Source of the DNA: Nocardia fluminea
GTDB lineage: Bacteria; Actinomycetota; Actinomycetes; Mycobacteriales; Mycobacteriaceae
Assembly: GCF_002846365.1 (NCBI RefSeq)
Contig: NZ_PJMW01000002.1
Location: 5,766,001 to 5,830,000, forward strand
Direction: 5' to 3'
Length of the DNA: 64,000 nucleotides
Shown here piece by piece: positions 17,107 through 25,018 of the stretch; position 1 is the stretch's first letter; every line of letters starts with the position of its first letter. Below the pieces are notes generated by a model. That model ran no database searches. It had not been told where the DNA came from and saw nothing but the letters and a program-made list of their open reading frames with translations. A program made the translations under genes and the position numbers.

Positions 17107-17125
17107 GGTTGCTACGGTGGCAACC
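17107..17125 (+). promoter_or_regulatory. Promoter with palindrome for a leaderless leader-peptide transcript
   Basis: GGTTGC (17107-17112) and GCAACC (17120-17125) are perfect arms around TACGGTG. TACGGT (17113-17118) fits the actinobacterial -10 TANNNT and ends 7 nt before the ATG at 17126, so transcription would begin at the start codon of the leader peptide. The palindrome could also bind a repressor. Confidence 0.5.
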
Positions 17126-17194
17126 ATGAAGGTCGATCCCCACATCGCTGCCGTGACCGCACGAGCTCTCCGCTCGCCGGTCGCTGCCGCCTGA
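17126..17194 (+). CDS. Alanine-rich leader peptide, 22 aa
   Basis: The peptide is MKVDPHIAAVTARALRSPVAA plus a final A, then TGA. Seven of 22 codons are Ala, with three in a row just before the stop. It lies 111 bp upstream of an alanyl-tRNA synthetase-like gene. The last codons overlap one arm of a hairpin that competes with a second hairpin downstream. A low supply of Ala-tRNA would stall ribosomes here. This is the standard architecture of amino-acid attenuation (established for trp/leu/his leaders; here inferred). Confidence 0.6.
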   Translation: MKVDPHIAAVTARALRSPVAAA

Positions 17195-17234
17195 CCTTCT
17201 CTTCCACGCCGGCGACCGGAAACGGTCCGCTGGC
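17162..17234 (+). promoter_or_regulatory. Putative transcription/translation attenuator with mutually exclusive hairpins
   Basis: CGAGC/GCTCG (17162-17166 with 17172-17176) can form a first small hairpin. CCGGTCGC (17177-17184, inside the Ala codons) is the exact complement of GCGACCGG (17212-17219). The same 3' segment also forms a tight hairpin, GACCG-GAAA-CGGTC (17214-17227), extendable to GCC/GGC at 17208-17234. The two pairings cannot coexist. No U-tract follows, so termination would be of the U-poor actinobacterial type, or the switch could act on translation. Confidence 0.55.
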
Positions 17235-17305
17235 GCGCGTCGGTTCTGTCGCCGTCCGTCATGGTGGCCGCTTCCGGTCGATGTCACATCGATGGAGCAA
17301 CCACC

Positions 17306-18490
17306 ATGATCACCACCGTCCAGACCGTGCAGACTTTCCTCGACTACTTCCGCGAACGCGGCCACCACCTGACTCCGGGCGGATCACTCATCCCTCCGCC
17401 GGGCGATCCTGTGCTGTTCACCAGTTCCGGGATGCATCCGTTGACCCCGTATCTGATGGGCCGGCCTCACCCGCAGGGCCGTCGGCTCACCGGCTCGCAG
17501 CGGTGCTTGCGCACCACCGATCTCGACGAGGTCGGCGACGACACCCATCTCACCGTGTTCGAGATGCTCGGGACGTGGTCACTCGGCGACTACAGCGGGC
17601 CGCAGAGCCTGCGCTGGGGGCTGGAACTCTTGCGCGACGGCTTCGGCATCGACCCCGGGCGGATGCACGTCACGGTGTTCGGCGGTGACGATCACGTCCG
17701 GCCCGACCACGAATCGTGGCGAACCTGGGACGAGCTGGGGCTACCGGTCGAACCGACCGTCGAGGAGAACTGGTGGTCCAACGGGCCGACCGGACTGTGC
17801 GGGCCCGACTCCGAGATCTTCGTCTGGACCGGACCCGACATGCCGCAGGGCACGCCGATGACCGACGACCGGTGGGTGGAGGTGTGGAATCACGTCATGA
17901 TGCGCTACCTGCGCCATCCCGACGGCAGCCTCGAACCGATGCCACGGCCCTGCGTCGACACCGGTCTGGGGCTGGAACGGCTGGTGAGGATCCTGGGCGG
18001 CACACAGTCGATCTTCGAGATCGACCTGTTCCAGCCCTGGCTGACCACCCTGCCCCGGATCTGGGGTCCGCTCGACGATCGGTCGCTGCGCGTGATGTCG
18101 GACCATCTGCGATCGAGCATCGTCATCCTCGGCGACGGGGTCACACCGTCGCCGTCCGGCCGCGGCCACATCCTGCGGCGTCTGATCCGCCGCACCCTGA
18201 CCACGTTGTGGCGCGACGATCCGACCCGCAGTTTGTCGGACCTGCCGATCGAGCTGGTGGACCACACCCTCGGGCACTTCCGGCAATCCGTGCCCTCCCA
18301 GGATGTGCGCACCATTCTGGTCGAGGAGGAAAGCAAATTCGACCTGTTGCTCCAGCGCGGGCGAAAGGTCTTGTCCCACCGACGTTTCAACGGACCTCTG
18401 ACCGGCGAGGACTACCACTACCTGCACGACACCCATGGTCTGCCTCGCGATCTCGTGGTGTATCTGACCACCGAAGCCGAAGCTGGTTGA
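17306..18490 (+). CDS. Free-standing alanyl-tRNA synthetase-like protein, no editing domain
   Basis: 394 residues, compared with about 880 for full AlaRS. Class II catalytic core: LFTSSGMHPLTPYLMG, GSQRCLRTTDLDEVG, FEMLGTWSLGDY (motif 2 region), GLCGPDSEIFVW, EVWNHVMMRY and CVDTGLGLERL (motif 3), then DHLRSSIVILGDGV and SGRGHILRRLIRR from the tRNA-recognition part. The editing domain and C-Ala domain are absent, not frameshifted. The ATG at 17306 follows GGAG. It could charge tRNA-Ala without proofreading, supply Ala-tRNA or alanyl-adenylate to another enzyme, or be a resistant duplicate (inference). It sits in an insert inside the mshC-linked block. Confidence 0.87.
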   Translation: MITTVQTVQTFLDYFRERGHHLTPGGSLIPPPGDPVLFTSSGMHPLTPYLMGRPHPQGRRLTGSQRCLRTTDLDEVGDDTHLTVFEMLGTWSLGDYSGPQSLRWGLELLRDGFGIDPGRMHVTVFGGDDHVRPDHESWRTWDELGLPVEPTVEENWWSNGPTGLCGPDSEIFVWTGPDMPQGTPMTDDRWVEVWNHVMMRYLRHPDGSLEPMPRPCVDTGLGLERLVRILGGTQSIFEIDLFQPWLTTLPRIWGPLDDRSLRVMSDHLRSSIVILGDGVTPSPSGRGHILRRLIRRTLTTLWRDDPTRSLSDLPIELVDHTLGHFRQSVPSQDVRTILVEEESKFDLLLQRGRKVLSHRRFNGPLTGEDYHYLHDTHGLPRDLVVYLTTEAEAG

Positions 18491-18547
18491 GAAGATCTTT
18501 CGGTTGAGGTCCGATGAGTTTCGAGCGCGCAGGAGGTCTACACGGTC

Positions 18548-19099
18548 ATGAGGAAACTGATCTACGGATTCGGCGTGTCCCTGGATGGTTACGTCAACGA
18601 CCGCGACGGCAACATCGACTGGACCGACCCCGACGACGAGTTGCACCAGTACCACAACGACAGATTCGGCGGACTCGAGATCGCGTTGAACGGACGCCGG
18701 CTCTACGAGCTGATGGCCGAGTACTGGCCACACGTGCCCGAGGACGCACCGCCCATCCAGCGCGAGTTCGGCGAACTCTGGACCAGCACACCCAAGGTCG
18801 TGTTCTCCCGCACGCTCACCGAGGTCCACTGGAACAGCACCCTGGTCAGCGAGAACGCCGTCGACGAGGTCCGCAAGCTCAAGGCCGGTGGCGACGGGGT
18901 CATGGAGGTCGGTGGTGCGAGCCTGGCGTCGGCGCTGATGCCACACGGGCTCATCGACGAGTACCAGGTGTTCGTTTCGCCGATCGTGCTCGGCGGTGGT
19001 ACACCGATGTTCCCGGCACTGGACCAGCGGATCAAGCTGCGATTGGCCGAGACGCGGCGCTTCGAAACGGCGGTGCTGCTGCGCTATCTCGTCGACTGA
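18548..19099 (+). CDS. Dihydrofolate reductase family protein (RibD C-terminal-like)
   Basis: 183 residues. The DHFR/RibD-C fold shows in MRKLIYGFGVSLDGYVNDRDG, ALNGRRLYELMAEYWP, PKVVFSRTLTEVHWNSTL and the NADPH-binding strand MEVGGASLASALMPHGLIDEY, ending with SPIVLGGGTPMFP. It is a stand-alone reductase of the family often annotated YwjB/YyaP; the true DHFR active-site Asp pattern is not evident. AGGAGG lies 10 nt before the ATG. It is 57 bp after the AlaRS-like gene on the same strand, so co-transcription is possible. Confidence 0.85.
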   Translation: MRKLIYGFGVSLDGYVNDRDGNIDWTDPDDELHQYHNDRFGGLEIALNGRRLYELMAEYWPHVPEDAPPIQREFGELWTSTPKVVFSRTLTEVHWNSTLVSENAVDEVRKLKAGGDGVMEVGGASLASALMPHGLIDEYQVFVSPIVLGGGTPMFPALDQRIKLRLAETRRFETAVLLRYLVD

Positions 19100-19221
19100 G
19101 GTCCGCTCATCGCGGCCCCGACCGCGGTTTCTCACGGTGGCCGAGGCTCTGTTGCCTGGTCAGCGCCGGTGCTAGTGTGCTCCAAGCACTTTCGTTATCC
19201 CCGTGAGATCTGAGGAAACCT

Positions 19222-19479
19222 ATGTCGACCCGTTCATTTGTCACCACCTCCGCTGCCGCGTTGCTGCTCACCGGTGCTGCCGCCGCCGTGGCCGGCCCCG
19301 CGCAGGCGTTTCCCGCCGGGTGGTGGGCTGAGAAGACCTACGTGTGTTCGTCCACCAACCAGGCCGGTGCGCCGCTGCCCGACGTGACGGTGAAGGCCGG
19401 CAACGAGGTCGGTGCGGCGTACTACGCGACGCAGCAGCTCGGCCCGGACGCGGCGCAGATGCAGTGCCGCGAAGTCTGA
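19222..19479 (+). CDS. Small secreted protein, 85 aa
   Basis: The signal peptide is clear: SFVTTSAAALLLTGAAAAVAG, with cleavage after QAF or AQA (about residue 29). The mature part is about 55 residues with two Cys (YVCSST and MQCREV), which probably form a disulfide. It starts with aromatic FPAGWWAEKTY and contains VKAGNEVGAAYYATQQLG, possibly one helix. Family not recognised; small secreted proteins like this are frequent in Nocardia and Rhodococcus. A strong hairpin follows the stop. Confidence 0.7.
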   Translation: MSTRSFVTTSAAALLLTGAAAAVAGPAQAFPAGWWAEKTYVCSSTNQAGAPLPDVTVKAGNEVGAAYYATQQLGPDAAQMQCREV

Positions 19480-19490
19480 TCTGATCATGT

Positions 19491-19526
19491 TCGGTGTCGC
19501 CGCACGTCGGGGAGCGGTGACACCGA
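19491..19526. terminator. Bidirectional hairpin terminator between convergent genes
   Basis: TCGGTGTCGCCGC (19491-19503) pairs with GCGGTGACACCGA (19514-19526): 12 Watson-Crick pairs plus one G-U, loop of 10 nt. It lies 11 bp after the secreted-protein stop and 4 bp from the stop of the convergent hydrolase. No long T-run follows. Confidence 0.7.
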
Positions 19527-19530
19527 CGTT

Positions 19531-20370
19531 TCATCCTGTGTGTGAGAGCACGAATTCGCGTACCGCGGCAGTCTGATTCAGAAGTGCGTGCCCGGCTCCG
19601 GGCAGTAGCCGTACCTCGCCGCGACGCAAGGCGCCCGCGCGTTGCGCGGTGCGTGCGGAGTCGAACAGAGCGTCGCGTTCGCCGGCGATTACCAGGACCG
19701 GGATGTCCACTTCGCGTAGTTGTTCGTCGCGGAAAACGGGCAGTTTTCCGGGGCGCGGCGAGAAATGCGTGAACGTCAGTTCGATGTCGTCGATGATCGG
19801 ATCCGCTTGCGCCCCCTCCAAGCCGAGCGCTGTGCGCGCCATGTCGCGCACGCTGTGCCTACCGATCATCCGCAGGCCGATCGCCTTCACGAGCCAGCCG
19901 TAGCGATGCTTGCCCAGCCCACCCGGGCACAGCAGGACCGCCGTCGTGACCCGTGCGGGTCTGCGCAGGACGTAATCGAGTGCGGTCCACCCGCCCAGTG
20001 ACATGCCCACCAGTGCGACCGTGTGGAGGCCGAGACCGTCGAGGACCTCGTCGAGCCAGGTCGCGGTCGCGTCACTGTCCAGCGCCAGCCGGGTGGGAGT
20101 GCTGAATCCCGGTTCGCCGGGTAGATCTACGGCGAAGACGCGGAAACTTCTCGACCAGTCCGCGATGTCGGCCCGCCAGGTACTCGCGTTGGCCCCCGAC
20201 CCGTGCAGGACGACCAGCGGCGGTGCGTGCACCGGCCCTGAGGCCACGACGAACGTTTCGCCGACGCCGGTCTCGATCCGCAGTTCCTCTCGCGGAACCG
20301 GCCACGCGTCGAGGTGCTCGCGGTAGCGCTGTTCGACGAGTCGTCGGCCTTCGTCGGATTTGTAGATCAT
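19531..20370 (-). CDS. Alpha/beta-fold hydrolase
   Basis: 279 residues. The catalytic triad is complete: nucleophile Ser in LVGMSLGGWTALDY, Asp in VLVIAGERDALFD, His in LLPGAGHALLNQ. The oxyanion segment is LVVLHGSGANASTWRADI. A helical cap follows the nucleophile (KHRYGWLVKAIGLRMIGRH). The ATG overlaps the stop of the upstream HTH gene (ATGA), so both are translated together. Substrate unknown; carboxylesterase-like. Confidence 0.88.
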   Translation of the reverse strand: MIYKSDEGRRLVEQRYREHLDAWPVPREELRIETGVGETFVVASGPVHAPPLVVLHGSGANASTWRADIADWSRSFRVFAVDLPGEPGFSTPTRLALDSDATATWLDEVLDGLGLHTVALVGMSLGGWTALDYVLRRPARVTTAVLLCPGGLGKHRYGWLVKAIGLRMIGRHSVRDMARTALGLEGAQADPIIDDIELTFTHFSPRPGKLPVFRDEQLREVDIPVLVIAGERDALFDSARTAQRAGALRRGEVRLLPGAGHALLNQTAAVREFVLSHTG

Positions 20371-20786
20371 GAGTGCAGGATTCCGTCCAGATAGTCGAGC
20401 AGGCGGGAACTGTCGGCGAGACTGCCGAGCAGGATCACTTTGAGGCGGTGCCGGGCCGGGTCGTAGCTGGTTTCCACGCGCATCCGCGGACCGCCGCCGC
20501 GCGTTCCGGCGGTGGCGGTGAGCAGAGTGGTGATCCGGTCGACGGTGGCGCGGTCGATGTCGTCGATCTCGACGATGCACGAGGACTCGGCATGCCGGGC
20601 CGGCGCTGTGTGCGGGGTGGTGATCGGCAGTCCGGTGAACGTCTCGAGGTCTTCGTGGGTGATGCGGTACTGCTTGCCGATCCGGGCGGCGGGGAGTTTG
20701 CCGTCGCGCACGTAGCTGCGCACGGTGCGGACATGCAGTCCGAGAAGTTCGGCGACCTGCTCCACCGAATAGAGACGCTCTGTCAT
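20367..20786 (-). CDS. Excisionase/MerR-type helix-turn-helix regulator with C-terminal domain
   Basis: 139 residues. Residues 1-55 (LYSVEQVAELLGLHVRTVRSYVRDGKLPAARIGKQYRI) form the winged HTH of the HTH_17/excisionase type. The remaining ~80 residues (CIVEIDDIDRATVDRITTLL, then PARHRLKVILLGS) form a small alpha/beta domain that could be a ligand sensor. Coupled by ATGA overlap to the hydrolase gene, which it probably regulates. TAAGGT ends 6 nt before the ATG (leaderless) and sits within a palindrome at 20792-20808, suggesting autoregulation. Confidence 0.85.
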   Translation of the reverse strand: MTERLYSVEQVAELLGLHVRTVRSYVRDGKLPAARIGKQYRITHEDLETFTGLPITTPHTAPARHAESSCIVEIDDIDRATVDRITTLLTATAGTRGGGPRMRVETSYDPARHRLKVILLGSLADSSRLLDYLDGILHS

Positions 20787-20791
20787 GAAAC

Positions 20792-20808
20792 TACCTTAAA
20801 CGAAGGTA
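20792..20808 (-). promoter_or_regulatory. Palindromic operator overlapping the HTH gene promoter
   Basis: TACCTT-AAACG-AAGGTA, perfect 6-bp arms with a 5-nt centre, lies 5 bp upstream of the start codon at 20786. The minus-strand -10 candidate TAAGGT is within it. A bound dimer of the encoded HTH protein would block the promoter. Confidence 0.5.
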
Positions 20809-21081
20809 CATATAGGGAGCAATAGGGATGTTTGACGTATTGTCGACTGTGACAATGATCGCGATGGCAACCGTTCGCCCAGGTCGGGCCGCAGACTGGG
20901 CACGAGACGCCCGATTCGCCTCGTTACCCCCGTGACCAGCGGATCTGCTCGAGCGCAAACCTTGACGCGGGCGCCGCGACACGTTTGTGTGCAGGTAGCG
21001 GGCCGTGTCGCGACGCCGCGAGCAACTCCATGGGCCGGGCCGCGAGCCGAGCACCACGACAGGGGCTCTACCCTCGAAGTC

Positions 21082-22320
21082 ATGCAGTCCTGGTCCGATA
21101 TCGCCCTGCCGACAGTCCCCGGAACAGGGCCGCCGTTGCGTTTGTACGACACCGCCGACCGGGTGATCCGCCCGGTCACCCCCGGCGAGACCGCGAAGAT
21201 GTACGTCTGCGGCATCACGCCCTATGACGCCACCCACCTCGGTCACGCCGCCACCTACCTGACCTTCGACCTGGTCAACCGGATCTGGCGCGACGCGGGC
21301 CACGACGTGCACTACGTGCAGAACGTCACCGACGTCGACGACCCGCTGTTCGAGCGTGCCGACCGCGACGGCATCGACTGGCGCGATCTCGGCAGTCGCG
21401 AGATCGCGCTGTTCCGTGAGGACATGGCCGCGCTGCAGGTGCTGCCCCCGCGTCACTACATCGGCGCCATCGAGTCGGTGGAGGAGGTCGTGGAGCTGGT
21501 GCAGAAGCTGCTCACCGCCGGTGCCGCCTACATCGTCGACGATGCCGAATTCCCCGACATCTACTTCCGCACCGACGCCACCGAGCAGTTCGGCTACGAG
21601 TCCGGCTACGACCGCGACACCATGGAGACGCTGTTCGCCGAACGGGGCGGCGACCCGGACCGGGCAGGCAAACGCGACACCATCGACGCCCTGCTCTGGC
21701 GGGCCGAACGTCCCGGCGAACCGTCCTGGGAAGCGCCCTTCGGCGCGGGCAGGCCCGGCTGGCACATCGAGTGTGCGGCGATCGCGCTCAACCGCATCGG
21801 CGCCGAGTTCGACATCCAGGGCGGCGGCTCGGACCTGATGTACCCCCACCACGAGTACTCCGCCGCGCACGCCGAGGCGATCACCGGTGCCCGGCGCTTC
21901 GCCCGCCACTACGTCCACGCCGGTCTGATCGGCCTGGACGGCGAGAAGATGTCGAAGTCCCGGGGCAACCTCGTGCTCGTGTCGAAACTGCGCCGCGCCG
22001 GTGTCGACCCCGCCGCGATCCGCCTCGGCCTGCTCGCCGGTCACTACCGCGCCGATCGCATGTGGACCGACGAAGTGCTCACCGCCGCCCAGCGCCGCCT
22101 CGACCGCTGGCGCGAAGCCGTATCGCTGACCTCGGGCCCCTCGGCCACCGACACCGTCGCCCGGTTGCGTCAGCACCTGGCCGACGATCTCGACACCCCG
22201 AAGGCCCTCGACGCGATCGACAACTGGGCCGAACAGGCCATCGCCTACGGCGGCACCGACACCGAAGCCCCCACCCTGGTCCGCACCGCTGTCGAGGCAC
22301 TGCTGGGCGTCAGCCTCTGA
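21082..22320 (+). CDS. mshC: Cysteine:1-D-myo-inosityl 2-amino-2-deoxy-alpha-D-glucopyranoside ligase
   Basis: 412 residues. It joins cysteine to GlcN-Ins with ATP in mycothiol synthesis. Class I synthetase motifs are present: a zinc Cys in [17 protein letters not shown] with the HIGH-type [14 protein letters not shown] with a second zinc Cys, [15 protein letters not shown] and KMSKSRGN. Length and N-terminus ([23 protein letters not shown]) fit MshC rather than CysS. TACCCT ends 7 nt before the ATG, so a leaderless transcript is likely. In other actinobacteria mshC follows the SCO1664-type gene closely; here about 4 kb separates them. Confidence 0.95.
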   Translation: MQSWSDIALPTVPGTGPPLRLYDTADRVIRPVTPGETAKMYVCGITPYDATHLGHAATYLTFDLVNRIWRDAGHDVHYVQNVTDVDDPLFERADRDGIDWRDLGSREIALFREDMAALQVLPPRHYIGAIESVEEVVELVQKLLTAGAAYIVDDAEFPDIYFRTDATEQFGYESGYDRDTMETLFAERGGDPDRAGKRDTIDALLWRAERPGEPSWEAPFGAGRPGWHIECAAIALNRIGAEFDIQGGGSDLMYPHHEYSAAHAEAITGARRFARHYVHAGLIGLDGEKMSKSRGNLVLVSKLRRAGVDPAAIRLGLLAGHYRADRMWTDEVLTAAQRRLDRWREAVSLTSGPSATDTVARLRQHLADDLDTPKALDAIDNWAEQAIAYGGTDTEAPTLVRTAVEALLGVSL

Positions 22321-22326
22321 CACGAT

Positions 22327-22375
22327 CGCAGCTCACCGTCGGTGACGGGCTTTCCTGACACCGAGGTGAGCTGCG
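22327..22375. terminator. Strong hairpin terminator after mshC
   Basis: CGCAGCTCACC (22327-22337) pairs with GGTGAGCTGCG (22365-22375), and inside it TCGGTG (22339-22344) pairs with CACCGA (22359-22364). That is 17 bp with one bulged G and a 14-nt loop, starting 7 nt after the stop codon. Confidence 0.75.
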
Positions 22376-22465
22376 CCGAGCTGTGACCGGCCGCCGGTAG
22401 AGTCCCCGGCAAGTGAGGCGCGGGGCGCTGTCGCGTCGTCCGCACGACCGGCGACAGGAGCGGCG

Positions 22466-24889
22466 ATGCCCGACCCGCAGGATCAACCGGCCTCCGCCAC
22501 GACCGTCCTGCACGTAGGCGGGCAACTGCGCGCCAGCTCGCACGGGAGACTCACCAACGGGCTGCGCCACCGCCCCGGTGTCATCGCTGTCGACCCGAAC
22601 CCGGTCGCCCAAACCGCCACCGTCACCTACGATCCCACCCGAACATCGGTCGCCGACCTGCGTACCTGGGTCCGCGAGTGTGGCTACCACTGCGCGGGAC
22701 GCTCCGTCCCGACCCATGTCTGCGACCTGACGAGCGAGCCGATTACCCACCCTGGGCCCGCCACGCACGGTGCCGCATCCACCGCCGAATCCACCGATTC
22801 CGTAATCGCCCCTGCGCCATCGCGTGCTGCGAGCGATGCGGTGGCACACGATCAGCCGCACGCCGCGCACGGTGGTGGGCACACGCACGGCGGACACGCG
22901 TCGATGTCGATGGACGACATGGCCCGCGACATGCGCAACCGGTTCCTCGTCGCGCTGGTCTTCTCCACCCTGGTCATGCTCTGGTCGCCGATGGCCACCC
23001 ACATGCTCGGTCTGCATCTGCCCACCCCCTTCGGGATGCGCGCCGACATCTGGATGTTGTTGCTGAGTTTGCCGGTGATCTTCTACTCCTCGACGATCTT
23101 CTTCACCGGGGCGTGGTCGGCGTTGCAGGCCCACACCCTCGACATGATGGTGCTGGTCTCGGTGGGGATCGGGACGGGATGGCTGTATTCGCTGTTCGTG
23201 ACGTTCACCGGCGGCGGTGAGGTGTTCTACGAGGCCGCCACGATGCTGGCGACGTTCGTGCTGCTGGGCCACTGGTTCGAGATGCGGGCGCGCAGCGGGG
23301 CGGGCGACGCGGTGACGAGCCTGCTGGATCTCTCACCGCCGCAAGCTGTTGTGCTGCGCGACGGTCAGGAAGTGCGGGTGCCGACCGCCGAGGTGCGAGT
23401 CGGGGAGGTGCTGCTGGTGCGGCCCGGGGCGAAGATCGCCGTCGACGGCACCGTGCTGGACGGGTCGAGTGAGGTCGACGAGTCGATGGTGACCGGTGAG
23501 AGCTTGCCGGTGCGCAAGCAGCCGGGATCGGCGGTGATCGGCGCGACCATCAACACCACCGGCAGTCTGCGGGTGCGGGCCACGAAAGTCGGATCCGACA
23601 CCGCGCTGGCCCAGATCGTCGAATTGGTGCAGCAGGCCCAGAATTCGAAGGCCCCGGGGCAGCGGCTGGCCGATCGGGCCGCGTTCTGGCTCACCTTGGT
23701 CGCCCTGGTGGGCAGCCTGACCACGCTGGCGGTGTGGTTGCTGGTCGGGGCGTCGCTGAGTACGGCGCTGCTGTACGCGATCACCGTGGTGGTGGTGACC
23801 TGTCCGGACGCGCTCGGTCTGGCGACGCCGACCGCGATCATGGTCGGCACCGGTCTGGGCGCCGAACGGGGTGTGCTGTTCAAGAACGCGACGGCACTGG
23901 AGGACGCGGCCCGCATCGACGTGGTGGTGATGGACAAGACCGGTACCCTCACCACGGGCGCACCCGAGGTCACCGACGTGATCACCGCGCCCGGCACGGA
24001 CAGCGGCCGGGTGCTGGCACTGGCCGCGGCGGTGGAACTCGAATCCGAGCATCCCCTCGCCGAGGCCATCGTCGACTACGCGAAAGCCCATGGTGTGCCG
24101 ACCTTTTCGGCGACCGATTTCGAGAATGTGGCCGGTCGCGGCGCGAGGGCCACCGTCGACGGGCAGTACGTGATCGTGGGCAATCGCGGGCTGCTCGACG
24201 CCGACCACATCGAGCTGGGCGAATTGGCGAAACACCGTGACGAACTGGCCGCCTCGGGCCACACCGCGGTCCTGGTCGCCGTCGACGGTCACGCGCAGGC
24301 GGTGATCGCCCTGGCCGACGCGCCGCGCCCCAACTCCGCCGACGCGGTGCGCGCGCTGCACGAGCTCGGGGTCGGCGTGGTCATGCTGACCGGTGACAAC
24401 ACCGGCACCGCCGAACGCATCGCCCACGACCTCGGCATCGACACCGTGATCGCCGATGTGCTGCCCGAGGACAAGGCCGACCGGATCGCCGATCTGCAAC
24501 GCACCGGCAAGAAGGTCGCGATGGTCGGCGACGGTGTGAACGACGCACCCGCCCTGGCCCGCGCCGACCTCGGCATCGCCATCGGCGCGGGCACCGACGT
24601 GGCCATCCAAACCGCCGACGTGGTCCTCATGCGCTCGGACCCGTACGCGGTGTCGACAGCCCTGCGCATCGGCCGCGGCACCGTCCACAAAGAACACCAG
24701 AACCTCGGTTGGGCAGTCGGTTACAACGGCCTCGCCCTGCCCATCGCGGCCGGTGTCTTCGCCCCGTGGGGACTGACCATGCGCCCGGAGATCGCCGCGA
24801 TGGCAATGTCGGGATCGAGCCTCATCGTCGCCCTCAATGCCCTGCACCTCAAACGCCTCTTGCTGCCCGCCACACCCCAGCGCCGATGA
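22466..24889 (+). CDS. Heavy-metal P1B-type ATPase with CPD transport motif
   Basis: 807 residues. An N-terminal HMA-like fold (about residues 13-85) lacks the CxxC pair. A His-rich stretch follows ([17 protein letters not shown], about 128-146), then [10 protein letters not shown] before TM1, as in CopB-type pumps. Core motifs: VTGES, the membrane motif [11 protein letters not shown] with Cys446-Pro447-Asp448, DKTGT (Asp490 phosphorylated), HPLAEAI (the HP motif), and [10 protein letters not shown]. Most family members have CPC or CPH where this one has CPD, so metal specificity is uncertain. The RBS AGGAG is well placed. Copper export is the default guess. Confidence 0.92.
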   Translation: MPDPQDQPASATTVLHVGGQLRASSHGRLTNGLRHRPGVIAVDPNPVAQTATVTYDPTRTSVADLRTWVRECGYHCAGRSVPTHVCDLTSEPITHPGPATHGAASTAESTDSVIAPAPSRAASDAVAHDQPHAAHGGGHTHGGHASMSMDDMARDMRNRFLVALVFSTLVMLWSPMATHMLGLHLPTPFGMRADIWMLLLSLPVIFYSSTIFFTGAWSALQAHTLDMMVLVSVGIGTGWLYSLFVTFTGGGEVFYEAATMLATFVLLGHWFEMRARSGAGDAVTSLLDLSPPQAVVLRDGQEVRVPTAEVRVGEVLLVRPGAKIAVDGTVLDGSSEVDESMVTGESLPVRKQPGSAVIGATINTTGSLRVRATKVGSDTALAQIVELVQQAQNSKAPGQRLADRAAFWLTLVALVGSLTTLAVWLLVGASLSTALLYAITVVVVTCPDALGLATPTAIMVGTGLGAERGVLFKNATALEDAARIDVVVMDKTGTLTTGAPEVTDVITAPGTDSGRVLALAAAVELESEHPLAEAIVDYAKAHGVPTFSATDFENVAGRGARATVDGQYVIVGNRGLLDADHIELGELAKHRDELAASGHTAVLVAVDGHAQAVIALADAPRPNSADAVRALHELGVGVVMLTGDNTGTAERIAHDLGIDTVIADVLPEDKADRIADLQRTGKKVAMVGDGVNDAPALARADLGIAIGAGTDVAIQTADVVLMRSDPYAVSTALRIGRGTVHKEHQNLGWAVGYNGLALPIAAGVFAPWGLTMRPEIAAMAMSGSSLIVALNALHLKRLLLPATPQRR

Positions 24890-24959
24890 TGGCCGAGCGC
24901 GGTTCGATGTGGTCCACCACGGCGTGGATGGGCACCGCCGCACCGGTTGCCCGCAGTGT

Positions 24960-24990
24960 GCTGCGCTTATACTGTGGGCCACAGCGCAGC
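24960..24990. promoter_or_regulatory. Promoter with nested palindrome upstream of the universal stress protein
   Basis: GCTGCGC (24960-24966) and GCGCAGC (24984-24990) are perfect arms. Inside, CTGTGG-G-CCACAG (24972-24984) is a perfect inner palindrome sharing one base with the outer arm. TATACT (24968-24973) is a near-ideal -10 box lying in the element. Binding here would occlude the promoter of the gene at 25019. Confidence 0.5.
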
Positions 24991-25018
24991 TGACCTGCCG
25001 TCGATCGGAGAGCGTCAC

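Noticed and set aside
21082..22320. Cysteinyl-tRNA synthetase (cysS)
   Set aside because: Length (412 aa) and the N-terminal region fit MshC, and the gene lies by the usual mshC neighbours.
24960..24990. DosR box upstream of the Usp gene
   Set aside because: The palindrome does not match the GGGACT-N-AGTCCC type pattern.
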